Source: Fragilaria crotonensis
Lineage: Eukaryota > Bacillariophyta > Fragilariophyceae > Fragilariales > Fragilariaceae
DNA length: 30,927 nucleotides
Direction: 5' to 3'
Assembly: GCA_022925895.1 (NCBI GenBank)
Contig: JAKSYS010000715.1
Location: 1-30,927, forward strand
Positions 9,366-19,435 of the stretch are shown one piece after another. The notes under the pieces are model-generated. The model did no database searches. It was not told the DNA's origin and saw nothing but the letters and a program-made list of their open reading frames with translations. The translations under genes and the position numbers were made by a program. Within the stretch, counting starts at the first letter, position 1. The number at the start of each line of letters is the position of its first letter.

Positions 9366-10770
9366 TCAGTAATCGCCATCTTCTTCCTCCTCCTCCTCTT
9401 CTTCAACATTGTCATCGAAGTCAATTGATTTCTCTTCGTCCGAACTATCCGTATGCATTTCCTCGTCATCGTCGTCGTCAGAAGAGGATGAATATTCATC
9501 AACCGGTTTCGTGAACTCGGAAGCCCAACTGTCCAATGGCAAGGCTTCTAGAACTTTTGACATGTCGGGCTTAATCGAAATAACAAAACATGGGCCCACA
9601 ATATTGGATGGTAGAATGACAAGGTATTCAGAGGACCAACACCATTCCGTCAATAGCACTGATTGAACACCGGTCCGTTCGGTAGTGCTTTGGACTACCA
9701 AATGATATGGTTCTGCATTGAGAGCATCCACGGCACAGATCACAACAGCAGCCAGACGGCAGGGAAACGCCGTTTTGATGTACGTGTTGGTTTTGGTATC
9801 CATCACCTCGAACAAGACATTCATCCAATCGTTAATCGGATTGTCGGATTGATACGCAGGATGGCAACGAAACGTATATTGGTCACGCACATATTCGGTA
9901 CAGAAACGGACGTGTGGGCCAAATGTGGTCCACATAAATTCCATCAATGGTGTTGGCAAATGCATCAACCGCACATCGGTCTTGGTTGCCCACTGAACGT
10001 TTAACATCATATTGGTATTCCGAAACAACACTCCAAATGTTGCATTGCCAGTTGATTCAAAAATAGATGCTGCGTCCACAGACGGGACACTTACCGCCGT
10101 GTTGGCGTCCCCCCAGATTCGTGAATGAACCTCAGCAATCATTAACGAATACGATAAACGTTGAGCTGCCTGCAATTCGTACAAAGCACCTGTATGTCGT
10201 TTTTGAGCTCTGCGACCTGGCTGTTTTGCCACAGGAATCAACAATGACTCCGGGCGTTGTGCGCAATAATTTATGGGGCACCGAAACGTTCCATGTCGTT
10301 AAGAATGCTTCAATTCATGAAATTTTGGAAATTTCCATGTCTTTTTTAAACAAGGGAATATCCTTCTTGCACATCTCCATCAGTTTTGTAATCGCATCTG
10401 AGACTTGTAAAACGGATTCGTCATGATGTTCAGCTGTCCAATAGGTAGGTTGATTGAGCCACTGGTCAAAGCACAACAGTGCTTCAAACACATTAATAAC
10501 CTTTCGTAAACTGGTGCGATCCTTTGTTGCAGCGCTTTGGATAAAATGATCCACCCTTCATCATATTGGGCAAGTATGACGAACAAGAATACCAATCCCA
10601 CACGCTCGGCAGCAGATATCTTTGTTAGGTTGGTAATGCCGTTGCTGAAATCGGTTGCAGGATACACTTTGCGATATGTTTGGCGGTGCGATCTGTGAAA
10701 TGAACGGCCAACGCGTCCAAGGCAGCACGTCGGCGAGTTGGTACATTTTAAGAACCAGAAATGTGACCTT
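9366..10770 (-). pseudogene. C-terminal half of the transposase, multiply frameshifted
   Basis: This continues the transposase that begins at 12270. Family-like segments appear in sequence but in alternating frames: YQLADVLP (about 10740), AALDALAVHF (about 10710), RKVYPATDFSNGITNLTKIS (about 10650), EALLCFDQW (about 10470), ERFGAP (about 10285) and PVAKQPGRRAQKRH (about 10220). The run TDFSNGITNLTKISAAERVG resembles the segment carrying the last catalytic acid in Plavaka/KDZ-type transposases. From 10244 to 9366 one clean frame of 292 codons ends in a long acidic tail of about 12 Glu/Asp residues. Between 10275 and 10773 I count one stop and six one-base shifts, whereas the sequence on both sides is clean. 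The gene converges with the protease gene 133 bp away. Confidence 0.65.
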
Positions 10771-12270
10771 TCAATTAAACCTTTCGAAACGCATGGAGAG
10801 TTTCCACCGGAGTAGCGCCAAAATGCCGCGCACTGGATCAGCCATGGGCACGTAATCAAACGCATTATTAAGATAATGTTGCGACCACGGCGTACGCACT
10901 TTTTGATCGGGGTTGCTGGAGATGCGTGCCATGTCTGCAGCAACCAAAAAGGAACACGTAGCATGTGGATTATCCAATTCCGCTGCTGTGACGTTGCACG
11001 CACGACAATGGCGTTGTATCCCGGTTGTGTGTGAGCCAAAACGACCACAGAGTGCATCGCCTTCTTGCATGTCTTGTATCACAAAGAGTATGCAACAAAT
11101 GACGTCAACGCAGATTGCACCTCTGGGACCAAGAGGAAGTATAACATTGCGAAGGCGGGGTTCCGAAGTAGTGAAGGAGTGCAATACAGCATAAAGTTCC
11201 GCATGGTAATTGCGAATATTGTTTCCTTGAATTTGGGTTTGGTTTGAGCCGACGATGTCTTTTGTTTTGGCAAAATCCATGATAACCCCAGGCCTGAATT
11301 TTGCGACGAAAGGGTTCTTTAAAATTGCTGGCGTAAACATGTATGGCTTCAAGGAAAAGCGATCATTGCCGGTGACAGATGTGCGGTCAATCCATTGGAT
11401 AATTGGCACAAAGAATTGACGTTCAGGATTGGTGATCATACGTTCATATGCATCACGATACACTTGACCAGAGATGGCATCACCAAGTTCACCTTGTGGT
11501 GATGCGTATGGCAGCAAGGGATTAACGGGGTCAATTAACAAGTTGTCAGCTGTCATCAGTTTTGGGTTCTGCAACAACCGCAAGAGTTGAGGCACAAAGT
11601 CAAACACAATAACATCACGAGGAGGACCATGAGGAGTGGTAACGTTTACAACCGATGGCAAGAATTGCGTTGCATTTTTCATACCCGAAAACAACAGATC
11701 AATGCTTCGCGAACGCGATAAACCACCATCAGGATAAAATGAATACCTTGCGGCATTGGCACCTCTGGCCCATCTAAGCACAGAAGCAAATGCGTAGTCT
11801 GGAGCATTCATATCGTCCAATAATTTTAACAACGCAACCGTCCACTTTTGATCATCAGTGTACAGCCATGGCTCTTCTTCATTGGAATCAACAACAAGGG
11901 GCAGGGTTGCATTTACTTCCCATGCGTAGCCTTCATCATTCGCGGCAAAGTCATCATCAGAAGGCGCGTCAGTTGTGTTTGTCGCCTCATCGTCGAGCAT
12001 CGATGCCGACCACGTTTGTGTATTATGCATGTTGGCATTGTTAGGGTTTATCACGTCACGTCTCATCAGAGATGAAGGTATGGTGGAGACAAACACCACG
12101 TCATCTGCAATTGGTTGGTGTCTTGTGTCACCACCAGAAGAGGATTGATCAATGAACGACAGACAGGATGGGGAAAGTGCAAAATGCATCGTGTATCCTT
12201 TTTCATTGGAAAAGGATTGGCGTCGACTTCCACAGTCAGGATTGTGACACACATATCTTGAAGCCGACAT
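10771..12270 (-). CDS. DDE transposase, N-terminal half (Plavaka/KDZ/CACTA-like)
   Basis: A 499-residue frame. The start is taken at the ATG at 12270, because codons upstream in frame begin with TTG and encode an unlikely leader. An N-terminal zinc finger-like motif has C8, C13, H29 and C36 (YVCHNPDC...), as is common in these transposases. After a disordered acidic region (80-130), the catalytic core appears: D295 in IIQWIDRTSVTGNDRFSLKP and D400 in FVIQDMQEGDALCGRFG, followed by a zinc-binding pair in RHCRACNV (C422, C425). The known family uses these as the first two acids of the catalytic triad. Coding stops at a TGA at 10771-10773, just after DPVRGILALLRWK, although the homologous sequence clearly continues downstream. 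The family name comes from motifs recognised by eye, so a related CACTA-type clade is possible. Confidence 0.75.
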   Translation of the reverse strand: MSASRYVCHNPDCGSRRQSFSNEKGYTMHFALSPSCLSFIDQSSSGGDTRHQPIADDVVFVSTIPSSLMRRDVINPNNANMHNTQTWSASMLDDEATNTTDAPSDDDFAANDEGYAWEVNATLPLVVDSNEEEPWLYTDDQKWTVALLKLLDDMNAPDYAFASVLRWARGANAARYSFYPDGGLSRSRSIDLLFSGMKNATQFLPSVVNVTTPHGPPRDVIVFDFVPQLLRLLQNPKLMTADNLLIDPVNPLLPYASPQGELGDAISGQVYRDAYERMITNPERQFFVPIIQWIDRTSVTGNDRFSLKPYMFTPAILKNPFVAKFRPGVIMDFAKTKDIVGSNQTQIQGNNIRNYHAELYAVLHSFTTSEPRLRNVILPLGPRGAICVDVICCILFVIQDMQEGDALCGRFGSHTTGIQRHCRACNVTAAELDNPHATCSFLVAADMARISSNPDQKVRTPWSQHYLNNAFDYVPMADPVRGILALLRWKLSMRFERFN

Positions 12271-12758
12271 CACGATAATAGGATATGCTTGTTGTTTGTG
12301 ATTAGATTGGCTGCTTGGTGAGTTTGTGAGTAATAAGGCGCAGACAAAAAACTTTGATTCTTTTACCAAAATAAAAAACGGATGGACGTCAAATTGTGGA
12401 GGAAGAAAGGGCACAGTCAAACGAGCATAACAACGTCTTTTTCCCTTGTGCAGAGAAACAATTCCGTGTTAAAGAATGCAGGCTATCAGAAAAAGAGATA
12501 CAGAAATACGACCTAGCATAAATCGATGAAGTGGCATTTTTGTATGAAGGTTTGCTACATATATCCGTGAACCAAAACTGAGTTTTCAGAAGTCGGGTGA
12601 CGTTTACATAATTATCCGGATAGAACATCTGTCAATCACAAAACTCCGAAAACCCATGAGAACAATGAAAACGTTAAAACTTCCAGTATTTAGTACTAAG
12701 GCATAAATAAATAGCAATTATTTTGCCAGTATATGTGAAAATGTTATCAGAACTATTA
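12271..12758. other. Right subterminal region and transposase leader
   Basis: About 490 bp between the transposase start and the right inverted repeat. It should hold the transposase promoter. It contains CAAAACTCCG at 12639-12648, the inverse of the CGGAGTTTT motif beside the left terminus. No gene seen. Confidence 0.45.
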
Positions 12759-12786
12759 TTAAACCTCAGATGTGCCCCCTTAGATG
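12759..12786 (-). repeat. Right terminal inverted repeat
   Basis: The reverse complement of this 28-bp stretch matches the left terminal repeat at 27 of 28 positions and also begins CATCTAAGGGGGCA. It marks the right end of the large transposon. Confidence 0.85.
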
Positions 12787-12790
12787 AAGT

Positions 12791-12800
12791 GTTCTTGTCT
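12791..12800 (+). repeat. Candidate target-site duplication, right copy
   Basis: GTTCTTGTCT, identical to 1137-1146 on the other side of the element and in the same orientation, 4 bp outside the right inverted repeat. Confidence 0.5.
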
Positions 12801-13849
12801 ATCAAGTTTCCTATGATAGTAAGACAAAAAATTCCCTCTGGTGTTGCACAGCATACCCAAAATTCATGTTCAATAGTAGCAACTTTTTAAAGTTCGAGAA
12901 ACTCATCACCCATGAGCCCATGCAATCACTGTAAAATTGCAACAAAGTAATGCCTAACCAAATTATGATCACCATCAAGATTTGATGATAATGATGCTTA
13001 GATCTCAAATGATTGATGATGTAATGATGATGAAAAGGACTGTGGCAATGATGTGGCTCTTCTGATTTTTGATGTTTGGTATGGTACAGTGCACCAGGCC
13101 ATCTGTAAAAAACAGGCATGGCTTGTGAGAACTGGTCGTGTTGTTGCGATAAATTGACAAGCATGCCGGTGTTTTTGTTGTTTTGAAAAGCGTTTGAGTG
13201 AAATAACATAACACGTTACTGAGTATAGTATCTACTAGACTGCAGCAGGCCGCTCATCAGGTGTTGTTGAAAAATGAAGACTCAACAGTGTTATTCGAAA
13301 TTCCCCTATAAATAACGAGAGTGTATAATGTAATGTAGAATACGTTTCTGTATTCTTGTAGACTGTAGACAGTAGACAGCTACTGTACTAGTACTGGAGT
13401 ACTGTTGCTCCGAGGACGCCAGTGTTAAACTTTTATGAATACCGAACTCGGAGTACAGTACGAACTACCGGTAGTTAGCCTATGATAGAGCAGAATGGGA
13501 ATTCGGCTCAGCAGCTCAGCAGTCGAGATTGGATCTATAGTCTATAGTCTCAAGTCTCAAGGGTACTCGGAGTTCTGCAGGAAGGTTGCGTGTGCACACT
13601 GGAAGAAGGTATAACAAAAATCAACTTGTGCGAACCAGTTAAAGCGTTTTAGTGCTAATTCCAGCCGGAACTCTTAACATCATGAGCATATGATAAGTCA
13701 ATCATTGTCTGCCACCTCGTTACAGGTATTGGGGTGGTTCTTCTTCATGAAGCCGATCCCTGCTATGTAGGAATCGATGCTCATATCTGCCGCAAAAGTG
13801 AGCCTGAATGAGGAATGTGCAACAATGAATATTGATTATGGGGCCGATA
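12801..13849. other. Intergenic region with short tandem duplications
   Basis: No supported gene. Around 12960-13040 there are ATGATG-type microsatellite stretches. Between 13355 and 13562 the sequence is full of small tandem duplications, such as TGTAGAC units (13357-13378), AGCTCAGC units (13505-13522) and TCTATAG/TCTCAAG doublets (13533-13561). A minus-strand frame at 12811-13209 encodes a His-rich product without motifs and is not called. Confidence 0.5.
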
Positions 13850-15578
13850 CTACGATGCCAACAACTGGTCGACCTTTCTCTTGGCGACAGTCACTTTCTT
13901 GATGTATTCGGTCAACAAATTGCCTAGTTGTGGCACTCCTGCGTAGCTCGCCTTCAACTTCTTCATGGCGTCCAAAAGTGATTCCAGATTAGACTGGGTG
14001 TATGGGAATCTTGGGAATGAGTTCACGGAAGCTCGCTTCGAGCTGCCTTTTGCTTGCACTGGAGCTGTGTCACCGATCATCATGTTCCAGAGACATCCCA
14101 GATTGTTGTCGGGGGTCAAGCCCGGAGCGATGGTTGGATCGGTTGTTCCCAGGAAGATTCCAAGGGCTTTCAATGTTTCTGGACCCACCTTGGGGTCCGT
14201 GAAGTGCTCGAATGGCAGAATCATTAGCTTCCCGGAAGCTTGATAATTCTTCATCCACCAATCTGTGTGCTCCACCCACTTATCGAGCTGTTCGTTGAAG
14301 TTCTCGTTTCTCCATGCCACCCAGCGATCGACTGGTGGTTCTTCATCAGGACTGCCGCCTTCTTCCATGCGAAATAAAAACTTGTAGTAGGATGGCATGA
14401 CGTCAATTGGGTTGCGCAGCAACAGGATAGCATGCTTAACGCTGGAAGTATCCATTATAAAGAATTTTGGCTAAGGAGAGAGGCATGAGTCAAGGCAGGC
14501 AGCAGAATAATTGATTGATCGTCACACTTACAGATACGTGCCGAGATGGGTAGTGAGTCTTCACAGTTACGCATGTTCCCTTCTTCAGTCGTCCGTTGCT
14601 GTCATTGTCATCGGCAGTCGCAATGCCCGTCAACTGTTCAATCGCTTGCCACAGCAATTTCCCGCCTGATCCAGGGAACGAAGCTGTCCATGTCGGTACC
14701 ACATTAACTTCCCTGGACTCACGGAGCTCACATTTTCCACTTCCTTGCTGTTCCGGTTTTTGCTGCAGTGGAGGAGTTTGAGGTAGCGGTCTGGCGCCAA
14801 TCTCTTGAATTGCTGGAGGAGAATCACCGCGGCCGACTTTTTGTGGGACTTGTCCACCAAATCCTTGTTTTTGTGGAGGGGGTCCACCCAATCCTTGTTG
14901 CTGCTGCGGAGGGGGGGGCCCAAATCCTTGTTGCTGCTGCGGAGGAGGCCCCCCAAATCCTTGTTGCTGCTGCGGAGGAGGCCCCCCAAATCCTTGTTGC
15001 TGCTGCTGCTGCTGCGGAGGGGGGCTGTCAAAGCTTTGTTGTTGTTGCCCAAGAGGAGCGCCGAAACCCGACTGCTGTTGTGGAGGAGAGGCACCAAACC
15101 CTTGCTCAAGTTGCGAAGGAAGGGCGCCGAAGCCTTGTTCTTGTTGTTGAGGGGAAGCCCCACCGAAACCTTGCGCGTGCTGGCCACCGAAGCCTTGTTC
15201 TTGTTGTTGAGGGGAAGCCCCACTGAAACCTTGCGCTTGCTGGCCACCGAAGCCTTGCTGGCCACCAAAACCCTGATCTTGCTGCTGTGGAGGAGGCGGG
15301 CCACCAAAACCCTGATCTTGTTGCTGTTGAGGAGGTGGGCCACCAAATCCTTCACTGGAAGATCCCATGAACCCACCATTATTCTGGGTCGGTATCTGGT
15401 TAACGGACTGGAACCCACCAGCGCCAAGGCCACCGGGATTCGCCCCGCCCCAAAGTGACTGCTGAGGAACGACTTGCTGAAGTCTTCTGCGTAGGTTAGG
15501 CTCGTCAGTGCTGGTTGAGATTAGTGCGAAAGTGACAAGCCCGGTTGCGACCACGAAAGTGACGACGCGAGACAACAT
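13850..15578 (-). CDS. Membrane-anchored sulfotransferase with Gln/Gly/Pro-rich stem
   Basis: Two exons: 15578-14532 and 14470-13850, joined in phase across a 61-bp intron (donor GTAAGT, acceptor CTTAG). The protein is about 555 residues. Residues 5-22 form one hydrophobic segment that fits a type II signal anchor or signal peptide. Residues about 50-260 are imperfect repeats of QGFGGPPPQQQ. The catalytic part has a 5'-phosphosulfate loop (TWTASFPGSGGKLLW, 296-310) and, in exon 2, the 3'-phosphate motif LLLRNPIDVMPSYY with R368, N369, P370 and S376. These motifs bind PAPS in cytosolic and Golgi sulfotransferases. The acceptor substrate cannot be told; Golgi modification of glycans or secreted proteins is the likely setting. 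It is divergent from a second sulfotransferase 843 bp away. If the intron is retained, exon 1 reads on 13 more codons and stops. Confidence 0.8.
14850..15345 (-). repeat. Coding minisatellite in the sulfotransferase stem
   Basis: Within exon 1 the DNA consists of imperfect tandem copies encoding GFGGPPPQQQ or GFGGASPQQQEQ units. Two adjacent copies near 14930-15000 are almost identical, with variable-length Gln codon runs (up to about eight at 15000-15018). Such tracts are prone to length change. The open frames on other frames and on the opposite strand here are by-products of the repeat. Confidence 0.8.
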
Positions 15579-16421
15579 TGGTGGGATGTGAATTGATGCA
15601 GACGATTAAAGAATGTGATCAGCGCCCTTGTCGTCAGTGGAGAGCGTGAAATGTTTGTGTCCAAACCGATCACTTTTACTTGCTCTCACTTCGGCACAAA
15701 CTACTCCGAGTTCATACTCGTTGGTGCACCGTCATGCAATCCCTAACAAAAAGACGGCATATGACTATGCCAGCAGAGGTCTCGAAACCCTTAATGACTC
15801 GCAAGTCAGTACGATCGTATTCGACGGTCGGTCATATATGACCTTCCCAGGACATAAGAGATGTGTCAGTTTGAGAAAACGAAACGAGTAAACACTACGA
15901 CGTTCAAAGTGACCTTGTGTACGGACACTTGTGGCTTGCGGCTTGCGGCCCAGGAAAACCCTCGAGATGTCTCTCAGGGGCAGGCACCATGTTTCATGAG
16001 TGCGAAGAATAATGACTCAGACGGAGAAGAAATGTCTAAAATCCTGCGTTTCTACTAGAACAGACATTCCAGTTTAGCAAATGACGACAGGGAAGGTATT
16101 GCACCCAATATGCCTGTGTACTGGTACGTAACAAATACAGGTAGAACTACCAAACGTAGTTCTTGTACTTGTAGTATACGTAAAAGTTCATATTACATCG
16201 TACTCTTGTAGGACATCATATATGATACGATGACTGCCAGGAATGCCAACGGCGAGTGGCTCGACTGCTTCTGCATACGAAGTGGAGAAACGTAGTAAGC
16301 ATACTCCTGGTGCTGCAACTATCGTGACTTCATGACCCTCTTCACTTAAGGACGACTTCTGTCTTGTGTCTCAATAGTTTCAGCTCATCGTTGATCAGGG
16401 ACAAAGTATAAACCGTTTACA
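15579..16421. promoter_or_regulatory. Shared region between divergent sulfotransferase genes
   Basis: The 843 bp between the two divergent start codons must carry both promoters. I see no convincing gene in it. The plus-strand frame at 15628-15891 starts with ATG but has no motif or splice support. TATA-like stretches exist (for example near 16195-16225), but none is well placed enough to call. Confidence 0.45.
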
Positions 16422-18195
16422 ATGGCAAAGGCAGGAACCATGGAAAGCGATTCGAACAACACGATGTCGCAGTCCCGGAATCGTCGCATCCGCAAAAGGC
16501 AAACCCTGTCCTCGAACGCGTCCCTCGTCTCCATCTCAGAAGTATCAGTTCTCAACGGAAACGGGAAGCCCTCTCTTACGATACCGATTGTCATTCTTGT
16601 ATTCTGCCTGGCCACCATTGTTGGTTCTCCAAATGAATACCTCGATCTATTGAGACGGCGTCGGACTCTTCTGGCGCTTACCCCGGAACATGTGAGCCAA
16701 TATCCCTTCACCAATTTTCTCGAGGTCAACGAGCTTGATCCTGTAGGGCAAAAGAAAGTGATCGGCATGTACTGGCAAATCCCACGTTGCGGGGGCACAA
16801 CACTGAAGCATATTCTTGGGACATGCCTTCGACGAACGGCAGCCGCGAGAACTAGTGCCGACTATTGTAACATGAACACAGACAAACTTGAAACATGCCA
16901 GACAAAGGTTGGAACATTCGTTAACGCCGACCCAAGCGATCACGGCGGCATTCAACGTTGCGAGCGCATGAAGTTGATTGAAAGCGGTATTCCAGACGTG
17001 ATTGTTTCGTCGCGAATCCTGCACGCTGCCACACTTTATGATCCTGACCACAAGGGTCGCCTCTTTACTATTATGCGCAATCCCATTGAACGCGCTGTCT
17101 CCACATTCTACTACCTCCAGAACGCCTACTGGGAACGCCATTACCGTCCCGAGCTGAAAGAAATGACAATTCTCGACTACGCAGCACTGCCGGACACAGC
17201 CAACAATTGGATGACGCGGTGGTTGACTGGAAAGAACGCTGAGCCACATCTGACTAGACAGGATCTGGCGTTCGCCAAGGAGCTACTCCGACGAAAGTTC
17301 TTGATTCTCATGACTGATGAAATGGCAACCAGTATTGAACGCTTGCTATACTATATGAATTGGGTCATGGATGAGTCGCATTTCGAGGAAACTAGAGCAT
17401 GCTTGCTGGCCAACACCAAGAAAGATCAAGGACAAAATAGAAACAAGCACTTAATGCCTGACAAGGGATCTCCTGAGTACGAAGCCCTCCTTGCAATCAA
17501 CGACTTGGACGTGGAACTTTACGAGTACGCAACAGAATTGTTCAAGGTAAGCTCAGAACACCCTTCCGACATGTTTCGCTTGATGGTCGTTAACTCACTT
17601 GTGATATCAGGAACAACACGCTGTGATGATGAAGAGAAGAAACCAACGCTCAAGCGAGCTATTCATTGAAGGCGGCGTCACACAATCTGACGCCATCGGC
17701 AAAGCTAGTCAATCGTCTGAGTACGAGGCTGCAATGGCTGCTGCAGCGTTAATGGAACGTCCACCGGAGGAATCAGCCATGAAATCTGTAGAAGCCACCA
17801 ATAACTTGGTTGCTACCGCTTTGTTGATGAAAATGCCCAATCGGACTTCCACGAGGAAGGACTCAAGCAACATGATTGCTTCGGTATTAGCTAAGAAACA
17901 GGGGTCAGCTAACAAGTGGCATCAATCACTAGGCGTTGCAGTACAAACAAACGAACTTGGAGTGCAATCGACGGGGACACAGGACGCTCAGCTGGTGCAC
18001 CTAACAGGAGCCAAACAACCGAATGAGTCAAGCGAACTTGAAGGCAACCAATCGCTGGCCCAAGAAAAGCACATGATACAGCCGGCTATAACGACACCGG
18101 AATCGACTGCTCCGGAGAATGCGCTTCAGAAAGAGCAGCCCCTGGATTCCGTAGACGATCAAGGAGAAAAAGGTCGACTGAGAGCGCGGTATTAG
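16422..18195 (+). CDS. Type II membrane sulfotransferase
   Basis: Two exons, 16422-17546 and 17611-18195, separated by a 64-bp intron (donor GTAAGC, acceptor ATATCAG) and joined in phase 0; 569 residues. The start ATG sits in a good context (ACAATGG). Residues 52-68 (LTIPIVILVFCLATIVG) form one membrane anchor after a short basic cytoplasmic tail, typical of Golgi enzymes. The PAPS-binding loop is GMYWQIPRCGGTTLKHIL (115-132), and the 3'-phosphate motif is FTIMRNPIERAVSTFYYL with R219, N220, P221 and S227. This arrangement is closer to Golgi carbohydrate sulfotransferases than to the neighbour on the other side, so the two are not recent duplicates. The second exon adds about 190 residues of low-complexity Ala/Ser/Gln/Glu-rich sequence. 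Retaining the intron would give a shorter 415-residue form ending at 17669. Confidence 0.8.
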
Positions 18196-18466
18196 GATTT
18201 ATCGTAAATAGCTACTAGGTATCGAACAATGCAACGAGTTTCTGTGCCCAAAGGTGCTTCGTGTATCTTAGAGTTAGGTGCCTAATACGTCATCATAGCT
18301 GGAACTACATCGATAGATTGCCCGGTTGAATCAATGGCGAACGGCGCAAGAGTAAGCATGCAGAAATCAGCAGCTCCAAGCAGATATCACACACCATTAA
18401 GGGACAATGTCTGAAATGCACAGAACTCAGATAAGAAGCGTGTTACAGAGAATATGATCGCGATAT

Positions 18467-19435
18467 TCAATCCAGATCATCAAGCGCTGTATTACTCTCA
18501 ATAACGGACCGCCGTCTTTCGGCTGCCAACGCGGCAGCCTCGCGGATCTCATCAGCTGTGAGAGGTCTTACGTCAGGCTCCTGCATTTTCTGGCTAGGTT
18601 GTTGTTGAGCGGCATCCCTGGCAGCATGTTTTGCAGACTTGCGAGCTGCTCGCTCTTCAGGCGTTTCTTTAGCCCGCTGTTGCTTCTTCTGCCTCTTTTG
18701 GGCGCTCTTTAACGCCAGGCCAACGAATCCCTCTAATCGAGCATGAACAAAGCGAAAAGCCCACGACAATGCCATGGGTGCGAGATTTATTCCATAGCCA
18801 GCGAGAGGGCCTTGTGAGATTGGCCCACCCATAAGTGCTGCCGGACGAATCGAAAGATTCGGCATAGGAAAGAAATATCTTGAGGTCATGAACCAACTGA
18901 GTAGGATGGACAATGTCATCCAAAGTTGCGCTAGATCCAACACCCCCATGAGGAGTACTATTACACATCCTTGGACCGATCTGTAGTCCCAGCACCGCTG
19001 TGCTTCGAACCGTTTCCTGTCAGAATATACAATGAAATTGATGCTCGCGACCTCCCACAAATGCCGAAGCAGGGGCCAGAACAGAGTAATCGCTGCCACC
19101 AGCAGGGCTGTAAAAATGCCTTTCCAAACGAGATTCCGCTTCACTTGTTCCAGCTCCTTCTGCCGAATCTTGTGCTCTTCAAAGGCTAGTGTTTCTATCA
19201 ACTCCTTTTTATCCAGCACGCGCGCGACTTCATCTGCTCCGTATCCATGCTGTCGAACAAGTCGCCTCTTAATATCGCGGACTCGAAGCTGCGTTACTTC
19301 ATCTAACGTTAGTGTCTTTGTCGTGAAATTGACTGGATCACCAACGAAATATGACCATTCCCAAGCATCAGTATCGATTGAAGACGATAATAACAGCACC
19401 AGGCTGATGAGGAGCCTATTCAACGGCAGCTTCAT
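18467..19435 (-). CDS. Membrane protein with SAP-like motif, function unknown
   Basis: A 322-residue protein from the ATG at 19435. The same frame is open further upstream, but that part lacks a plausible start, while the chosen Met begins a clear signal peptide (KLPLNRLLISLVLLLSS). Residues about 43-85 (LTLDEVTQLRVRDIKRRLV...DKKELIETL) resemble a SAP-like helix-turn-helix, as also seen in some secretory-pathway proteins. Hydrophobic segments at about 104-122, 156-185 and 216-232 are probable membrane spans. The C terminus (240-310) is a strongly charged Lys/Arg/Ala/Gln helix, likely a coiled coil. I do not recognise a named family; an ER or other endomembrane protein is the best guess. It converges with the sulfotransferase gene, with 271 bp between the two stop codons. 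Confidence 0.65.
   Translation of the reverse strand: MKLPLNRLLISLVLLLSSSIDTDAWEWSYFVGDPVNFTTKTLTLDEVTQLRVRDIKRRLVRQHGYGADEVARVLDKKELIETLAFEEHKIRQKELEQVKRNLVWKGIFTALLVAAITLFWPLLRHLWEVASINFIVYSDRKRFEAQRCWDYRSVQGCVIVLLMGVLDLAQLWMTLSILLSWFMTSRYFFPMPNLSIRPAALMGGPISQGPLAGYGINLAPMALSWAFRFVHARLEGFVGLALKSAQKRQKKQQRAKETPEERAARKSAKHAARDAAQQQPSQKMQEPDVRPLTADEIREAAALAAERRRSVIESNTALDDLD

Larger units (their letters stand above)
1155..12786. mobile_element. 11.6-kb TIR DNA transposon, Plavaka/KDZ/CACTA-like
   Basis: The element is delimited by 28-bp inverted repeats at 1155-1182 and 12759-12786 (27/28 identical; both begin CATCTAAGGGGGCA) and flanked by a 10-bp direct repeat. Inside are a minus-strand intron-containing gene of unknown function, a plus-strand accessory gene with GNAT-like, Ulp1-like and papain-like domains, and a convergent minus-strand transposase. 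Short motifs recur beside both termini: CGGAGTTTT follows the left repeat (1191-1199) and appears inverted near the right one (about 12640-12648). Large TIR transposons carrying a Ulp1 protease beside a DDE transposase are known from CACTA and Zisupton-type elements. This family placement rests on transposase motifs read by eye. Each coding block has frameshifts, so this copy is probably not autonomous as assembled. Confidence 0.85.

Noticed and set aside
10655-10855. Plus-strand frames opposite the transposase
   Set aside because: The opposite strand carries recognisable transposase segments; these plus-strand frames have no motif.
12811-13209. Minus-strand 132-codon frame
   Set aside because: His-rich sequence derived partly from ATGATG microsatellite; no motif and outside the transposon ends.
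14630-15458. Long frames on both strands overlapping the sulfotransferase repeat
   Set aside because: They arise because the repeat unit is open in several frames; their products are Leu/Lys- or Leu/Arg-rich repeats without known features.
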